Source: Sclerurus mexicanus (taxonomy: Eukaryota; Chordata; Aves; Passeriformes; Furnariidae). Taken from it: DNA of 64,000 nt. Where the stretch lies: the NCBI GenBank assembly GCA_013396755.1, contig VWZF01003010.1, positions 240,955 to 304,954 of the forward strand, in the 5' to 3' direction. Below, one piece after another: positions 63,618 to 64,000 of the stretch. The notes beneath the pieces are model-generated. The model did no database searches. It was not told the origin of the DNA and saw only the letters and a program-made list of their open reading frames with translations. Position 1 is the first letter of the stretch; every line of letters begins with the position of its first letter. The position numbers and the translations under genes are program-made.

Positions 63618-63912
63618 TATAGAATTGCAGAATCATAAAGGTTGGAAGATACCTTCAAGATCGTCTTGTCCAACTGTCAACCCAGCACCACCCCAATCAC
63701 CCCTAAAGCATATCCCAAAGTACCACATCCAGACACCTCTTAACACTTCCAGAGATGGTGACTCCACCACCTCCCTGGGCAAGTTATTCCAATACCTGAC
63801 CACGCTTTCAGTAAATTTTTTTTTTCTAACATATGATCTGAACCTCGTCTATATGAAGATAAGAGGCTGTCATAACTCTTGTCTCGTGCACATCACCAGA
63901 TCAGCAAGGCTG
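63618..63912 (-). mobile_element. CR1: CR1 LINE 3' portion, antisense
   Basis: The left edge is the reverse complement of a CR1 tail and 3' end (agaattgcagaatcataaag, gttggaagataccttcaaga, cttgtccaactgtcaaccca). Further landmarks follow: acacctcttaacacttccag, ccaccacctccctgggcaag, ttattccaatacctgaccac, tttcagtaaatttttt. From about 63840 the match weakens but gaggctgtca...tcttgtctcgtgcac still fits. The left boundary is the true 3' end; the right end is lost by truncation or divergence before the window edge. Confidence 0.9.
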
Positions 63913-64000
63913 TTTCTTCCACACTGGACCTCATTCAGTTTCACACCAGCCCTTCCACACTGTCATCAAGTGTACAGTTCTTTGGGTCCTGCTTTGGAAA

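Noticed and set aside
1..64000. tRNA, rRNA, CRISPR, bacterial-type operons, LTR retrovirus pairs
   Set aside because: No B-box-like tRNA text, no repeat-spacer arrays, no LTR pair with primer-binding site, and no ribosomal sequence were seen in a by-eye reading.

Overview
The window looks like one stretch of a vertebrate nuclear genome, most probably a bird's, lying in a gene desert or inside very long introns. Three things point that way. It is AT-rich with few long reading frames. Recognisable interspersed repeats are sparse. The youngest ones are CR1 retrotransposon 3' ends ending in the typical CR1 tail (gattctgt / gattctatgat) at 5298 and 62394, with an antisense copy at the right edge. 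Turtle or crocodilian DNA also carries CR1 but would normally be more repeat-rich. Species and gene context cannot be read from the sequence. No complete protein-coding gene, rRNA, tRNA or CRISPR array was found.

Layout. 1-4811: non-genic, with one possible ancient amniote repeat. 4812-5298: a CR1 3' end whose 5' edge is inverted. 5299-13009: non-genic, with a 14-C run, two alternating purine-pyrimidine tracts and a CTCF-like site. 13010-13154: a weak candidate coding exon with an AG/GTAAGT donor. 13490-14865: a broken non-CR1 LINE on the minus strand, with reverse transcriptase and a C-terminal zinc-finger-like domain, interrupted by a 38-N assembly gap; 14866-15440 may be more of the same insertion. 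15441-35779: non-genic, with a CpG-richer patch and a 172-codon reading frame at 18420-19170 and a long hairpin at 22056-22134. 35780-39000: two ancient CR1-like LINE relics in opposite orientations. 39001-54786: non-genic, with palindromes, a GATA microsatellite and an unexplained 223-codon open frame at 52061-52732. 54787-55292: a diverged tandem array of about 56-bp units that then flips orientation. 55293-64000: non-genic except for two CR1 pieces.

Nothing here forms a pathway or operon. The main content is retrotransposon history plus possible regulatory sequence. The most notable item is the non-CR1 LINE: bird LINEs are almost all CR1, and the known exceptions include RTE-type elements acquired horizontally in some lineages (AviRTE). 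Its clade cannot be settled by eye. Family calls rest on remembered consensus features, not on a search.
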